From: Neptunomonas phycophila
GTDB taxonomy: Bacteria; Pseudomonadota; Gammaproteobacteria; Pseudomonadales; Balneatricaceae
NCBI RefSeq assembly: GCF_001922575.1
Contig: NZ_MRCI01000001.1
Span: 2,232,001-2,296,000, forward strand
Reading direction: 5' to 3'
DNA: 64,000 nt
In this document: positions 28,188-37,160 of the stretch, one piece after another
Layout of the letters: each line of letters begins with the position of its first letter
Numbering within the stretch: the first letter of the stretch is position 1
Notes under the pieces: model-generated
Seen by the model: only the letters and a program-made list of their open reading frames with translations
Told to the model about the DNA's origin: nothing
Database searches by the model: none
Position numbers and translations under genes: made by a program

Positions 28188-28475
28188 CTACAGCTGAGTC
28201 ATCTCATTTAACACAAACTCTTCCACCGCACCCTCTGTAGCTGCCACATAATACTTTAGGTGTTGGCTATCCATATGAGCAAGCCACAAATCACGGCTTT
28301 CCCAGTTTTCATAAAACATAAAATGCGCTGGCACATCATTATCCTGATGCAGATCGTAATTAATGCAGCCTTCTTCGGCGCGCGTAACGTCAATAAGTTT
28401 CAGCAACTGAGCTTTCACTAAATCAATTTTATCGGGCTTGGCTACAATATTGGCAACTACGGTTAGTCGAGACAT
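28188..28475 (-). CDS. Antibiotic biosynthesis monooxygenase (ABM) family protein
   Basis: This 95-residue ferredoxin-like protein has the YgiN-type quinol monooxygenase pattern: LTVVANIVAKPDKIDLVKAQLLKLI, EEGCINYDLHQDNDVPAHFMFYENWESRDLWLAHMDSQHLK in consecutive stretches. Family members are dimeric cofactor-free monooxygenases acting on quinols or related compounds. It lies 47 bases downstream of an MDR oxidoreductase gene on the same strand, so the two may act together on quinones or reactive carbonyls. Confidence 0.85.
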   Translation of the reverse strand: MSRLTVVANIVAKPDKIDLVKAQLLKLIDVTRAEEGCINYDLHQDNDVPAHFMFYENWESRDLWLAHMDSQHLKYYVAATEGAVEEFVLNEMTQL

Positions 28476-28522
28476 GATCTTTTCCTTTTATTAAAAACGC
28501 TATTTACACTAATTTTCGTCTA

Positions 28523-29548
28523 TCAGAATCCTTCCAAAACAATTTTTCCGATAGAACGACCACTCTCGAGCGCTTCGTGTGCCGTACGCAAATTAGCGGC
28601 ATTAATTAAACCCAAGTGCTGACCAACCGTCGTTTTTACATAACCTTGGTCAATTAGCTCAGCTACGCGATTCAATAAGTTGCCTTGCTCTTGCATATCT
28701 TCCGCTTGGAACATGGAGCGAGCAAACATAAATTCCCAGTGCAGCGATAAGCTTTTTCTTTTCAGCGCTGTCACGTCCATATTTTTAGGGTCGTCAATCA
28801 TAGCGATGCGACCAAAGGGAGCTAATAGTTGGGTATAGGTATCAAAGTAACTATCTGTACTGTTTAAACTAGCCACGTGCGTTACGGGTCCAATGCCTAA
28901 TGCATCAATCTGCGTTGCTAATGCTTGTGTATGGTCAACCACATAATCAGCCCCTAATTGCGTAACCCACGCCTGAGAGCTTTCACGCGATGCCGTTGCA
29001 ATAATCGTCGCTCCCGTCAATGCCTTAGCCAGTTGAATGAGTATGGAGCCTACACCACCAGCGGCTCCCACCACTAGCACTACCTCTTTAGAACGGTCAG
29101 TTGATCCGGGAGCCGTTTGCTTCAAAGCTAGATGTTCAAACAAAATTTCCCACGCAGTAATCGTCGTCAAAGGCAAAGCGGCAGCTTGCGCATTAGACAA
29201 GCTTGTTGGTTTGAAACCAACAATACGCTCATCCACTAATTGATATTCAGCATTGCTTCCTTGTCGAGTCACATCACCGGCGTAAAATACCTGATCACCG
29301 GGCTTGAATTGGGTTACCCCCTCACCGATTGCAACCACTTCGCCAACGGCATCCCATCCTAATACTTTATATTCACCTTCAGCAGGTGCCGTATTTTGAC
29401 GCACTTTATAGTCAACCGGGTTCACTGCTATCGCGTTTACTTTAACAAGTAAGTCGCGGCCTTTAGCGCTAGGCTGCGGTAGTTCCACATCGACTAATGA
29501 ATCAGTTTTCGTAATAGGTAAAGATGTTAAATAACCAATCGCTTTCAT
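28523..29548 (-). CDS. Zinc-type alcohol dehydrogenase-like/quinone oxidoreductase (MDR family)
   Basis: This 341-residue NAD(P)H-dependent enzyme has the GroES-like N-terminal domain (LLVKVNAIAVNPVDYKVRQ), GWDAVGEVVAIGEGVTQFKPGDQVFY, and a Rossmann fold with VVGAAGGVGSILIQLAKALTGATIIATASR. The catalytic zinc ligands of true alcohol dehydrogenases are absent, so it belongs to the zinc-independent quinone oxidoreductase-like branch. It is divergent from a LysR regulator that probably controls it. Confidence 0.87.
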   Translation of the reverse strand: MKAIGYLTSLPITKTDSLVDVELPQPSAKGRDLLVKVNAIAVNPVDYKVRQNTAPAEGEYKVLGWDAVGEVVAIGEGVTQFKPGDQVFYAGDVTRQGSNAEYQLVDERIVGFKPTSLSNAQAAALPLTTITAWEILFEHLALKQTAPGSTDRSKEVVLVVGAAGGVGSILIQLAKALTGATIIATASRESSQAWVTQLGADYVVDHTQALATQIDALGIGPVTHVASLNSTDSYFDTYTQLLAPFGRIAMIDDPKNMDVTALKRKSLSLHWEFMFARSMFQAEDMQEQGNLLNRVAELIDQGYVKTTVGQHLGLINAANLRTAHEALESGRSIGKIVLEGF

Positions 29549-29627
29549 AATAACGCTCCACTTTGATAAGGGTGATGATGTGAGTCTGGCTCATCAACAT
29601 CGGATGAAAGCGATAGTACGCCTTGAT

Positions 29628-29641
29628 TTACATGCCTGTAA
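29628..29641. promoter_or_regulatory. Candidate LysR-type operator
   Basis: TTACA-TGCC-TGTAA is a short perfect dyad about 42 bp upstream of the lysR start and 80 bp upstream of the MDR gene, the usual placing for a LysR autoregulatory site. Confidence 0.4.
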
Positions 29642-29682
29642 GCGCATAATGATTGAAACATTATCAAAAATAATTTGAGAAA

Positions 29683-30621
29683 ATGCAGATAGAAGATCTT
29701 CAAGTGGTCCTTAAGGTAGCGGAGTTTCGCAGCATTACAGCGGCAGCCTTACACCTAGATATGCAGGTCGCCACCGCCAGCGCCGCCTTAAAACGAGTCG
29801 AGGCACAGCTAGGTACAGAACTGTTCATACGAACAACTCGCCAGCTAAGGTTATCCAGCTCAGGCGAAAAGTACATTCCGCAGTGTGAGCAAGCATTGCT
29901 CATGCTGGACAGCGCAAAACAAAATATTAAAAACGATCAGGCGATTATTGACGGAGAACTACGCATTGCATTGTCCTCTGATTTTGGACGCAACTTGGCG
30001 ATCCCCTGGCTAGATGAGTTTATGGAACAGCACCCGAACTTAAGCATTCGGACCCACATGAGTGATAGCAATATCGATTTTTATAGAGATTCATTAGACA
30101 TGGCGATTCGTTACGGATCCCCCAATGACGCTAACTTGTATGGCTTCAAAATATGTAATGTTCCTCGGTTATTGTGCGCCACACCCAGCTATCTAAAAAA
30201 ACATGGCACCCCAAAACATCCTCAAGATTTACCCTCTCACAATGCGTTACTTTATCAGTTACATGACATCACCCATGACGTATGGACATTTTATGAAGGC
30301 GAAACTCAGCACAAGATAAAAGTCAGCGGTAATCGCATAACAAACGACAGTGATTTAGTGCGGCGTTGGTGCACAAGTGGTAAAGGGCTAGCGGCCAAAT
30401 CGTGTTTTGATATGGCTAATGATTTATTGGCGGATAGAGTCGTTAGCCTAATGCCAGGCTTTAAACCCGCCGCCACAGAGATGTGGCTTATCTTCCCTAG
30501 CAGGCAATCTATCACACCCGCCGCACGCCTTTTACGGGATTTATTAAAAGAAAAAAGCACCCAAGTATTAAAGCAGTTGATCGCAAAAGGAGTCATCAGC
30601 CAAGATGCGTTACTCAACTAA
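29683..30621 (+). CDS. LysR family transcriptional regulator
   Basis: This 312-residue regulator has an N-terminal winged helix-turn-helix (LQVVLKVAEFRSITAAALHLDMQVATASAALKRVEAQLG in consecutive stretches, then LFIRTTRQLRLSSSG) and a two-lobed co-inducer domain from about residue 90 (IDGELRIALSSDFG, PSYLKKHGTPKHPQDL). It resembles the CrgA/DsdC-like group that controls adjacent oxidoreductases. It is transcribed away from the MDR gene. Confidence 0.88.
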   Translation: MQIEDLQVVLKVAEFRSITAAALHLDMQVATASAALKRVEAQLGTELFIRTTRQLRLSSSGEKYIPQCEQALLMLDSAKQNIKNDQAIIDGELRIALSSDFGRNLAIPWLDEFMEQHPNLSIRTHMSDSNIDFYRDSLDMAIRYGSPNDANLYGFKICNVPRLLCATPSYLKKHGTPKHPQDLPSHNALLYQLHDITHDVWTFYEGETQHKIKVSGNRITNDSDLVRRWCTSGKGLAAKSCFDMANDLLADRVVSLMPGFKPAATEMWLIFPSRQSITPAARLLRDLLKEKSTQVLKQLIAKGVISQDALLN

Positions 30622-30663
30622 AATACAAAACACATACGCCGGAGCAGCGACAAAAACAGCTTT

Positions 30664-31626
30664 TCACGTTGATGAGATACTCGGTTTAAACGCATCTAAC
30701 AACTCAGTATTGGTCGGGTATTTTTCAAGTAATTCGGCTAATCGCTTTGCACCTTCGATTGGCTTAAGTAAAGTTAAAGCACGCCTTAAGCTTCTTACCT
30801 GATCAATACTTTTAGCGTCTAATAAGAACTCTTCACGGCGTGTGCTGCTTTTTGCGATATCGATCGCGGGGAATATACGATGGTTCGCAATCTCGCGTGA
30901 CAATACCAACTCCATGTTACCTGTGCCTTTAAACTCCTCAAAAATCACTTGATCCATGCGGCTGCCGGTATCCACTAAAATAGTCGCTAAGATCGTTAGC
31001 GAGCCACCGTTTTCAATTTTACGAGCAGCACCAAACAACTTGCGCGGTATCTCCAGCGCTCTGGCATCAACGCCGCCCGACATAGTGCGGCCACTGCTTT
31101 TGCGTTCGGCATTGTGGACACGCGCCAAACGCGTTAGTGAATCAATAACAATCATGACATTGTTACCTTCTCCAGCCTCTTTACAGGCTTTATCGAGTAA
31201 CTCATCCGCTAACCGCGCATGGTGGGCATAGCTTTGATCTGACGATGATGCATGCACTTCGGCCGCTACGCCCCGAGTAAAGTCTGTAACCTCTTCTGGG
31301 CGCTCATCAATTAACAATGCATAAAGCTTGATATCAGGATACGCCTTACCAACGGCTTGGCAGATATGTTTTAGGGTTGTTGTTTTTCCTGATCCGGGTG
31401 GCGCAACGACCAAACCGCGCTGCCCCATACCGATGGGCGTTATTAAGTCCATCGCACGGGTAGAATATTCCTGAGAGCCCAACTCCAAACGAATACAGGG
31501 TGAAGGGTGTATAGCTACACCATTCAAAAAACGCTGTTTAGGGTCATTGGGATACAAATCTTGCGCTGTATCAATTGGCTCGACGGGGGTACGTTTTACC
31601 TTCAAGCTGAGTGTCTTTCTTGTCAT
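30664..31626 (-). CDS. Rho-like hexameric ATPase lacking the RNA-binding N-terminal domain
   Basis: This 320-residue protein matches only the C-terminal ATPase half of transcription terminator Rho (about 419 residues). Visible: LDLITPIGMGQRG-like entry at 59-71, Walker A APPGSGKT at 75-82, LLIDERPEEVTD, Walker B VMIVIDSLTR with Asp162, Q-loop SSGRTMSGGVDARAL, GGSLTILATILVDTGSRMD, R-loop FKGTGNMEL and arginine finger Arg244. The CSD-like primary RNA site is absent and upstream DNA does not encode it. It follows rsuA by 53 bases. All ATPase and secondary-site elements look intact, so it is a paralogue rather than a decayed gene. Confidence 0.85.
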   Translation of the reverse strand: MTRKTLSLKVKRTPVEPIDTAQDLYPNDPKQRFLNGVAIHPSPCIRLELGSQEYSTRAMDLITPIGMGQRGLVVAPPGSGKTTTLKHICQAVGKAYPDIKLYALLIDERPEEVTDFTRGVAAEVHASSSDQSYAHHARLADELLDKACKEAGEGNNVMIVIDSLTRLARVHNAERKSSGRTMSGGVDARALEIPRKLFGAARKIENGGSLTILATILVDTGSRMDQVIFEEFKGTGNMELVLSREIANHRIFPAIDIAKSSTRREEFLLDAKSIDQVRSLRRALTLLKPIEGAKRLAELLEKYPTNTELLDAFKPSISST

Positions 31627-31679
31627 GGTATCGCTTTATTACTCTGGTTAAATCAATGGATTAATAGCCTACATAAAGC

Positions 31680-32387
31680 TTATTGAGCCAGGCTAAAGGA
31701 CTGAACTTCGGTATCATGTAAATAACGCCACTGGCCTTCATCAACATCGACGAGAACATCACCTATTTGCTCACGATGCAGCGAAGCGACTCGGTTACCC
31801 ACGGCAGCAAACATACGCTTCACCTGATGGAACCGACCTTCGGTAATCGTTAAACGCACATCTTTGGAGGATATGACCTCTAGGGTAGCAGGTAATGTTA
31901 AGCGTTGTTCACCTTGTAGCCGAATCCCTTGCTTAAATTGCGCAACTAATTCATCGATATCCCCTGCCGATAAAGCCCGCGCTAAACCAACGCGATACAC
32001 TTTAGGGCAAGCATTAGTTGGTTGCGTTATATGAAAAGACCATCGACCATCGTCAGTTATTAGCACTAAACCTGTGGTATCTACATCTAAACGCCCAACA
32101 ATATGTAGCTCTGACACTCGGTCGATATCCAATAGATTAAAAAGCGATGGGTAGGCCTCATCCACATTAGAGCAGACCAAACCAGCGGGTTTATGCATCA
32201 AAAGATAACGAAATGCTCTGGGTTTAAGCTGTACCCCGTCTAATTCAATTGTGTTGTTTTCATGTACTTGTAGCGCGGCATCAATCGCTACGGTTGCATT
32301 AACACTCACCCTCCCCGCCTGTATAGAACAAACGGCCTCAGCTTTAGAGAGCTGGGTGCTTTTACAAATGTATTTATCGAGACGCAT
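31680..32387 (-). CDS. rsuA: 16S rRNA pseudouridine synthase RsuA
   Basis: This 235-residue enzyme has an N-terminal S4 RNA-binding domain (MRLDKYICKSTQLSKAEA) and a RsuA/RluB-type catalytic domain with HIVGRLDVDTTGLVLITDDG, whose Asp is catalytic, plus YRV and EGRFHQVKRMFAAVGNRV. RsuA converts U516 of 16S rRNA (E. coli numbering) to pseudouridine. It appears to be the first gene of a pair with the Rho-like protein. Confidence 0.9.
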   Translation of the reverse strand: MRLDKYICKSTQLSKAEAVCSIQAGRVSVNATVAIDAALQVHENNTIELDGVQLKPRAFRYLLMHKPAGLVCSNVDEAYPSLFNLLDIDRVSELHIVGRLDVDTTGLVLITDDGRWSFHITQPTNACPKVYRVGLARALSAGDIDELVAQFKQGIRLQGEQRLTLPATLEVISSKDVRLTITEGRFHQVKRMFAAVGNRVASLHREQIGDVLVDVDEGQWRYLHDTEVQSFSLAQ

Positions 32388-32535
32388 TTACCTGCCTACT
32401 ATGGATTACAGCGGGAGCCGTTATTAACTCTGACTGCATTAGATAACAACTAAGTCATACAATACTGGATTGAACAAGAAAACTTCGCCATTATTACTCG
32501 CATAATAAACAAAACATACCAGCAAGAGTCTCCAC

Positions 32536-34227
32536 TTGAATCCCAAACGCAGTAGCCGCCTCACCAATAGATATTTGCTTTTATCCTTGCTGGTTGCGCT
32601 CGTTCCATTGCTGCTGTTTGCCAGTATTTATGACTCTTACTTTTTTCAGTTGCTAGGCAAAGTGACTAACGCCCAATTAGGCAGTCGAGTAGCCGCGGTT
32701 CAGAATGAATTTCAGGTACATTTACGAGAGCGAGCCTATCAGTTAGATGTGCTCGCCGACGAACTAGACTCCCCCGTCATTTACAGCGAATCGGGAGTCA
32801 ACTCGCTATCAACCGAACTGCAAACCCTGTTACGGCTACAAACCGACTTACACAATGTGTATGGCATTGTGTTTTTTGATAAACAGCGACGTTTTTTATG
32901 GAGCTTTCCGGACAATGCTTACTCGGCTGAACGTTATCAATCATCACTACGTTATGGCCCAATCGCCTTTGACGACACAGAACTCTACGGGCCTGAGCCA
33001 TACAGTTTTAATCACCCACCGGCGGTATTGATGCTCAAACCCATTGCCGCAAGCTTTAACGCATCTGAACAATACTATATCGGGTTAGTACTTCGGTTTA
33101 ACTCGCTGGCTTCTCTCCCTAAAAACTTAGGTGCAGAAGGTATCTACACTCCATTGCTTGAAGTGCCTGGCCACCGGTTATTCGATATTGTCGGGCAGCC
33201 GGTAGAACACCACACTAAAGCCGTTAAAGGCTATCCGTTAATCCCCGAGTGGAACTTACAACTTATTCAAAATAAAGATTTAGTCAGCCCACCCAGTGCA
33301 GCCATGCGTAATGGTCTGATTAGCTTAGTGCTCCTAACCGCTGGCCTTTTACTGATTCTGCATTTCTACGTTTCTAAACATTTAGAAAGACAACTGGACA
33401 GCCTTATTAAAGGCGTAGAGCGAGTTGCCGCTGGCGATTTAGACTCCCCCGTGCCCTTACAGCCGGGCACCGAAGTAGAGCGTCTAACGCATGCTATCGA
33501 GCGCATGAGAGGACAACTCAACCAAACCATTAAAGCCACCATCGATATAGAGCGGCAAGCCTCTTTGGGTCAACTCGCTGCTGGGCTAGCTCACGATATA
33601 CGAAACCCATTAACGATTGTCGGCATGACAATAAAAACGCTGATAAAACGCGAAGCCAAACCCAAGCATGTAGAAATGCTGCATATGGTTGAAGAAGAAA
33701 TCGATCGGGTTGAGCAAGTCGTCAATAATTTATTAAATTATGCGCGGCCTAATCCCCCCAAACAGGAATACCTACAACTTTCTGATGAATTAGATAGCAT
33801 AGCGGCTCTTGTGGATGCCTCCGCAAGAAAGCAACATGTTATCCTCAAAATAGAATGTCCGCAGGATCTCACCATACTCGCCGACCCTTCACATGTTCGC
33901 CAAGTGTTGATGAACCTGATCCTTAACGCCATTCAAGCGATGCCGCCTGCAGGCGGGGAGATATTATTAAGCGGGCAAAAGCAGGAGCACCACATCGTTT
34001 TATCGGTTATCGATAACGGTCCAGGTATCAGTGATACAGAGCTAGCGAGAGTCTTTGAACCATTCTTTACCACTAAAACAGCAGGAACAGGGTTAGGCCT
34101 TTCAATTTGTAAAACCTTATTAAATGCAAACCATGCAGAATTAACGATCGAAAGTGAAATAGGTGTCGGTACAAGCGTTCACCTCTCCTTTAACCTTCCT
34201 CCAAAGCAAGCAGATACCCATGAGTAA
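32536..34227 (+). CDS. NtrB/DctB-like sensor histidine kinase
   Basis: This 563-residue kinase starts at a TTG with AAGAG 7 bases upstream. It has a first membrane helix (YLLLSLLVALVPLLLFASI), a periplasmic domain of about 220 residues, a second helix (NGLISLVLLTAGLLLILHFYV), a HAMP domain, HisKA with LAAGLAHDIRNPLTIVGM, and a HATPase domain (NLILNAIQAM, DNGPGIS, TGLGLSICKTLL). It overlaps the response regulator gene by 8 bases. The next gene is a periplasmic binding protein, which may present the ligand to this sensor. Confidence 0.92.
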   Translation: MNPKRSSRLTNRYLLLSLLVALVPLLLFASIYDSYFFQLLGKVTNAQLGSRVAAVQNEFQVHLRERAYQLDVLADELDSPVIYSESGVNSLSTELQTLLRLQTDLHNVYGIVFFDKQRRFLWSFPDNAYSAERYQSSLRYGPIAFDDTELYGPEPYSFNHPPAVLMLKPIAASFNASEQYYIGLVLRFNSLASLPKNLGAEGIYTPLLEVPGHRLFDIVGQPVEHHTKAVKGYPLIPEWNLQLIQNKDLVSPPSAAMRNGLISLVLLTAGLLLILHFYVSKHLERQLDSLIKGVERVAAGDLDSPVPLQPGTEVERLTHAIERMRGQLNQTIKATIDIERQASLGQLAAGLAHDIRNPLTIVGMTIKTLIKREAKPKHVEMLHMVEEEIDRVEQVVNNLLNYARPNPPKQEYLQLSDELDSIAALVDASARKQHVILKIECPQDLTILADPSHVRQVLMNLILNAIQAMPPAGGEILLSGQKQEHHIVLSVIDNGPGISDTELARVFEPFFTTKTAGTGLGLSICKTLLNANHAELTIESEIGVGTSVHLSFNLPPKQADTHE

Positions 34228-35572
34228 CTTATCGGTTTTAATTATTGATGATGAGAAAAACCTAATACGCAGTATTATCTTTTCTTTGAGCGACCCTTCC
34301 ATCGAAGTAGCCGCGGCACACACCGGTAAAGATGGGGTTGAGCAGTTTCAAAAGAGTCGCCCCGATGTAGTGTTGCTGGATTTAGGCCTGCCCGACATGT
34401 CCGGATTAGACGTATTGCATCAGCTAAAAACACTCAATGCCGACACCCCCGTCATTATGATCTCGGCACATGGTGATACGCGTACAGCTGTTCAAGCCGT
34501 TAAAGATGGCGCCGTGGATTATCTCACTAAGCCTTTTGATATTGATGAATTAGAAGTATTAATCCACCGCTGTGCAGAGCAACAACGCACACAAAAAGAA
34601 CTATCGTTTTTACGTGCCAAACAAGGCGAAACACAATCCATTGTTGGGCTGGACGCCACTACAACACAACTCAAAGCCTTTATTGAACAAATAGGGAATA
34701 GTTCGGCGAAAACGGTCCTTATTACCGGAGAGTCTGGTACGGGCAAATCACTTATTGCCCGTTGTGTCCATGACACGCGCTTTAAAGACGCCCCTTTCAT
34801 CGAAATTAATTGTGCCGCCTTACCTGAGCAACTTATCGAAGCCGAACTGTTTGGCGCTGAACGTGGCGCTTATACTGGGGCCTCTCAAAAAAGGGATGGG
34901 CTGATCGCTCTGGCGGATACTGGCACCTTATTTCTTGATGAGATTGGAGAAATGCCACTATCAGCTCAAACAAAATTACTCAGCTTTTTAGAAAACAGGA
35001 GTTATCGCCCCATCGGCGGTAATCGCATAAAACAAGCAAATGTCGTGGTAATAGCAGCCACCAACCGCGATCTAAAACAAGCGGTAACAGACGGTGCTTT
35101 CAGGGAAGATTTATTTTACCGATTAAATGTACTCCCCATTCACGCACCCGCATTGCGTGAAAGACCCAAAGATATCCCATTACTGATTAAGTACTTTACC
35201 GAGCAATTTTCCAGCAAAGAAGGCTCCAAAGCACCATTGTGGGACCCTGCGCTCATCCAGCTATTACAAACATACGCTTGGCCGGGCAACATACGCGAAT
35301 TGAAAAACCTTGTAGAGCGATTTACGATTCTTTACCCGGGTATCACGGCAACAGCGCAGCATTTACCGCCCGAGTACGCCCCGCAACAGGCGATACAAAC
35401 ACCCGAGTCCAATACACCTGAGCTTACCTCTCAAGTAGAGAGCAAAGAGCGAGAAATCATTCTTAAAGCACTGAGCGACAGTAATGGACGAAAGAGTGTG
35501 GCGGCTGAAAAACTGGGCATTTCTAGGCACGCACTTAAAAGACGCTTACAGCGCCTTAACATTGAAAGTTAA
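34220..35572 (+). CDS. NtrC-family sigma-54-dependent response regulator
   Basis: This 450-residue activator starts at the ATG overlapping the kinase stop; a longer frame is not needed. It has a REC domain (Asp54 in VLLDLGLPD), an AAA+ domain with Walker A ITGESGTGKS, the sigma-54 contact loop as GAYTGA (F to Y variant of GAFTGA), Walker B TLFLDEIGEMP and the arginine finger region, and a C-terminal Fis-type helix-turn-helix (SVAAEKLGISRHALKRRLQRL). It must activate a -24/-12 promoter; the one at 36963, preceded by paired palindromes, is the obvious target. Confidence 0.94.
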   Translation: MSNLSVLIIDDEKNLIRSIIFSLSDPSIEVAAAHTGKDGVEQFQKSRPDVVLLDLGLPDMSGLDVLHQLKTLNADTPVIMISAHGDTRTAVQAVKDGAVDYLTKPFDIDELEVLIHRCAEQQRTQKELSFLRAKQGETQSIVGLDATTTQLKAFIEQIGNSSAKTVLITGESGTGKSLIARCVHDTRFKDAPFIEINCAALPEQLIEAELFGAERGAYTGASQKRDGLIALADTGTLFLDEIGEMPLSAQTKLLSFLENRSYRPIGGNRIKQANVVVIAATNRDLKQAVTDGAFREDLFYRLNVLPIHAPALRERPKDIPLLIKYFTEQFSSKEGSKAPLWDPALIQLLQTYAWPGNIRELKNLVERFTILYPGITATAQHLPPEYAPQQAIQTPESNTPELTSQVESKEREIILKALSDSNGRKSVAAEKLGISRHALKRRLQRLNIES

Positions 35573-35577
35573 CCGAC

Positions 35578-36834
35578 ATGATACGCACAACAATGATGAT
35601 CAAAAATCTGACACATAGATATGTACTTATCATTTTACTCAGCACATTACTGCACCCCTCAACAGTAGCTGGCGCTATTGTGTTGGGCGAGCAAAACGAT
35701 GCTGATATCAATGTGGGCTGCCTTTTTCCACTGACAGGCCGCGGAGGTCTATACGGCCGCGATAGCCAGATAGGTATTCAAATAGCCTTGGAAAAACTTG
35801 CACAAAGCCCCGATGTGTATCCAACGCTAAAAGTCGTTATTGAAGATACGCGCTCAAAGGCTTCACGAGCAACACGCATAGTGAAAGACTTTGTCGAAAA
35901 AGGCCGTAGCCGGTTCATCTGTGGCGTGGTGAACTCGTCGGTTGCTTGGCAAGTTGCCAAAGTCGCCGCCCAAGAAGAGGTATTTTTTATCGGGACAGAC
36001 CATGCGTCCTCCCGAATGACATCGCCGCTGGTAAGCCCCTATTATTTTAGAGTGAACAACAACACCCAACAGAGCGCTATAGCCGGTGCTAAATACATTA
36101 AAGAGTATTTCCCAAACAGCGCCGAAAAACCTATTCGCATCTCGCATATAGCGCCTGATTACGACTACGGCTATACCATATGGCAAGATCTTGTAGACGC
36201 ATTAGACTCACTCGGCGTGCACTATCAGGTAGTGACGACCCTCTGGCCACGGCTTTACGAACCTAATTACAGCGCATTTATTAAAGCGCTATTAGAAAAG
36301 CCTACGGACTTAGTGATTAATTCCATGTGGGGTGGCGACCTAGTCGCCTTCATTCAACAGGCCAACAATACATCGCTGTTTAGCCACGCAAAGTTTGCAA
36401 ACTTTGATACAGGCGGTAACTACGAAGTATTAGTCGAGCTGGGTAAAGACCTCCCCGAAGGGCTTATCATGTCAGCCAGACATCATAATAACTGGCCTCA
36501 TACACCGCTAAATCAATGGTTTGTATCACGTTTTTATGAACTCAGTGGCCGATACCCTTCTTATGCCGCTGAAGGTGCCTACTCTGGAATCATGGCAATA
36601 GCCGAGGCCGTACACTTAACAGGGGTCGATGCTTCTAACGACGCATTAAAGACGGCACTGGAACACCTCTCATTACGCTTACCCGAAGACCCCGAAGGTT
36701 TCTCTTCTTTCATGGACCCAAAGACCCACCAGTTGCAACAGGTCATAGCGATAGGAACAACCACAGGTTCAAACAGCAAGCTATCCCTTCCCCGTTTACT
36801 CAGCCACTGGAAGATCTATTATCCTGAGCGCTAA
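35578..36834 (+). CDS. Periplasmic ligand-binding protein, LivJ/AmiC type
   Basis: This 418-residue exported protein has a signal peptide (a hydrophobic segment ending near residue 33, VAGA) and a type I periplasmic-binding fold: INVGCLFPLTGRGGLYGRDSQIGIQIALEKL, FICGVVNSSVAWQVAKVA, FFIGTDHASSRMTSP, RVNNNTQQSAIAGAKYI, each a usual landmark of branched-chain amino acid/urea/amide binders. No ABC transporter genes are adjacent. It sits 5 bases after the response regulator gene, so it is likely a sensory binding protein for the kinase rather than a transport component. Confidence 0.88.
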   Translation: MIRTTMMIKNLTHRYVLIILLSTLLHPSTVAGAIVLGEQNDADINVGCLFPLTGRGGLYGRDSQIGIQIALEKLAQSPDVYPTLKVVIEDTRSKASRATRIVKDFVEKGRSRFICGVVNSSVAWQVAKVAAQEEVFFIGTDHASSRMTSPLVSPYYFRVNNNTQQSAIAGAKYIKEYFPNSAEKPIRISHIAPDYDYGYTIWQDLVDALDSLGVHYQVVTTLWPRLYEPNYSAFIKALLEKPTDLVINSMWGGDLVAFIQQANNTSLFSHAKFANFDTGGNYEVLVELGKDLPEGLIMSARHHNNWPHTPLNQWFVSRFYELSGRYPSYAAEGAYSGIMAIAEAVHLTGVDASNDALKTALEHLSLRLPEDPEGFSSFMDPKTHQLQQVIAIGTTTGSNSKLSLPRLLSHWKIYYPER

Positions 36835-36841
36835 CCGATAA

Positions 36842-36890
36842 CGAGCGCTTAGCGCTCGCTTTTCAAAATTTGATGAGCGGTTTCCGCTCA
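36842..36890 (+). promoter_or_regulatory. Two tandem 17-bp palindromes, candidate enhancer sites for the sigma-54 activator
   Basis: CGAGCGC-TTA-GCGCTCG (36842-36858) and TGAGCGG-TTT-CCGCTCA (36874-36890) share GAGCG-N5-CGCTC. Their centres are 32 bp apart, three helical turns, and lie about 139 and 107 bp before the predicted start point. The first is also followed by CTTTT, so it may double as a terminator for the binding-protein gene. Confidence 0.7.
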
Positions 36891-36962
36891 ATAATTTACC
36901 ACGCCTCACCCAACATCTATTTTTATTCAATACTTTCAGCAACTTACCTGCAATCAAAAAAC

Positions 36963-36978
36963 TGGCACTTCGCTTGCT
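36963..36978 (+). promoter_or_regulatory. Sigma-54 (-24/-12) promoter
   Basis: TGGCAC-TTCGC-TTGCT fits the consensus TGGCAC-N5-TTGCW with correct spacing between GG and GC. It lies about 185 bp upstream of the GabD-like gene and about 90 bp downstream of the paired palindromes. Confidence 0.8.
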
Positions 36979-37160
36979 ATCTCTAAACAACACTGCTCTC
37001 TTCAGAACAACAATAAAACGAAGATGATCGGCGCTCGTACGGCCACTCTACTCATCGTTAATCTCATCTGAAAAGACAGTTCTGTTGGTGCTCTGCTAAC
37101 TCCTTACGTTTACACCTTCGTTGGGCAGAGCAAAACTTAATATAATAAATGGTAGCACTC

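Noticed and set aside
30664-31626. Rho-like gene as a decayed or misassembled rho
   Set aside because: The frame is open, all catalytic motifs are intact, and the DNA upstream does not hold the missing domain in any frame before rsuA.
36842-36858. First palindrome read only as a terminator of the binding-protein gene
   Set aside because: Its T-run is just four bases and a second palindrome of the same design, without any T-run, follows at three helical turns. A regulatory site explains both, though a dual role is possible.
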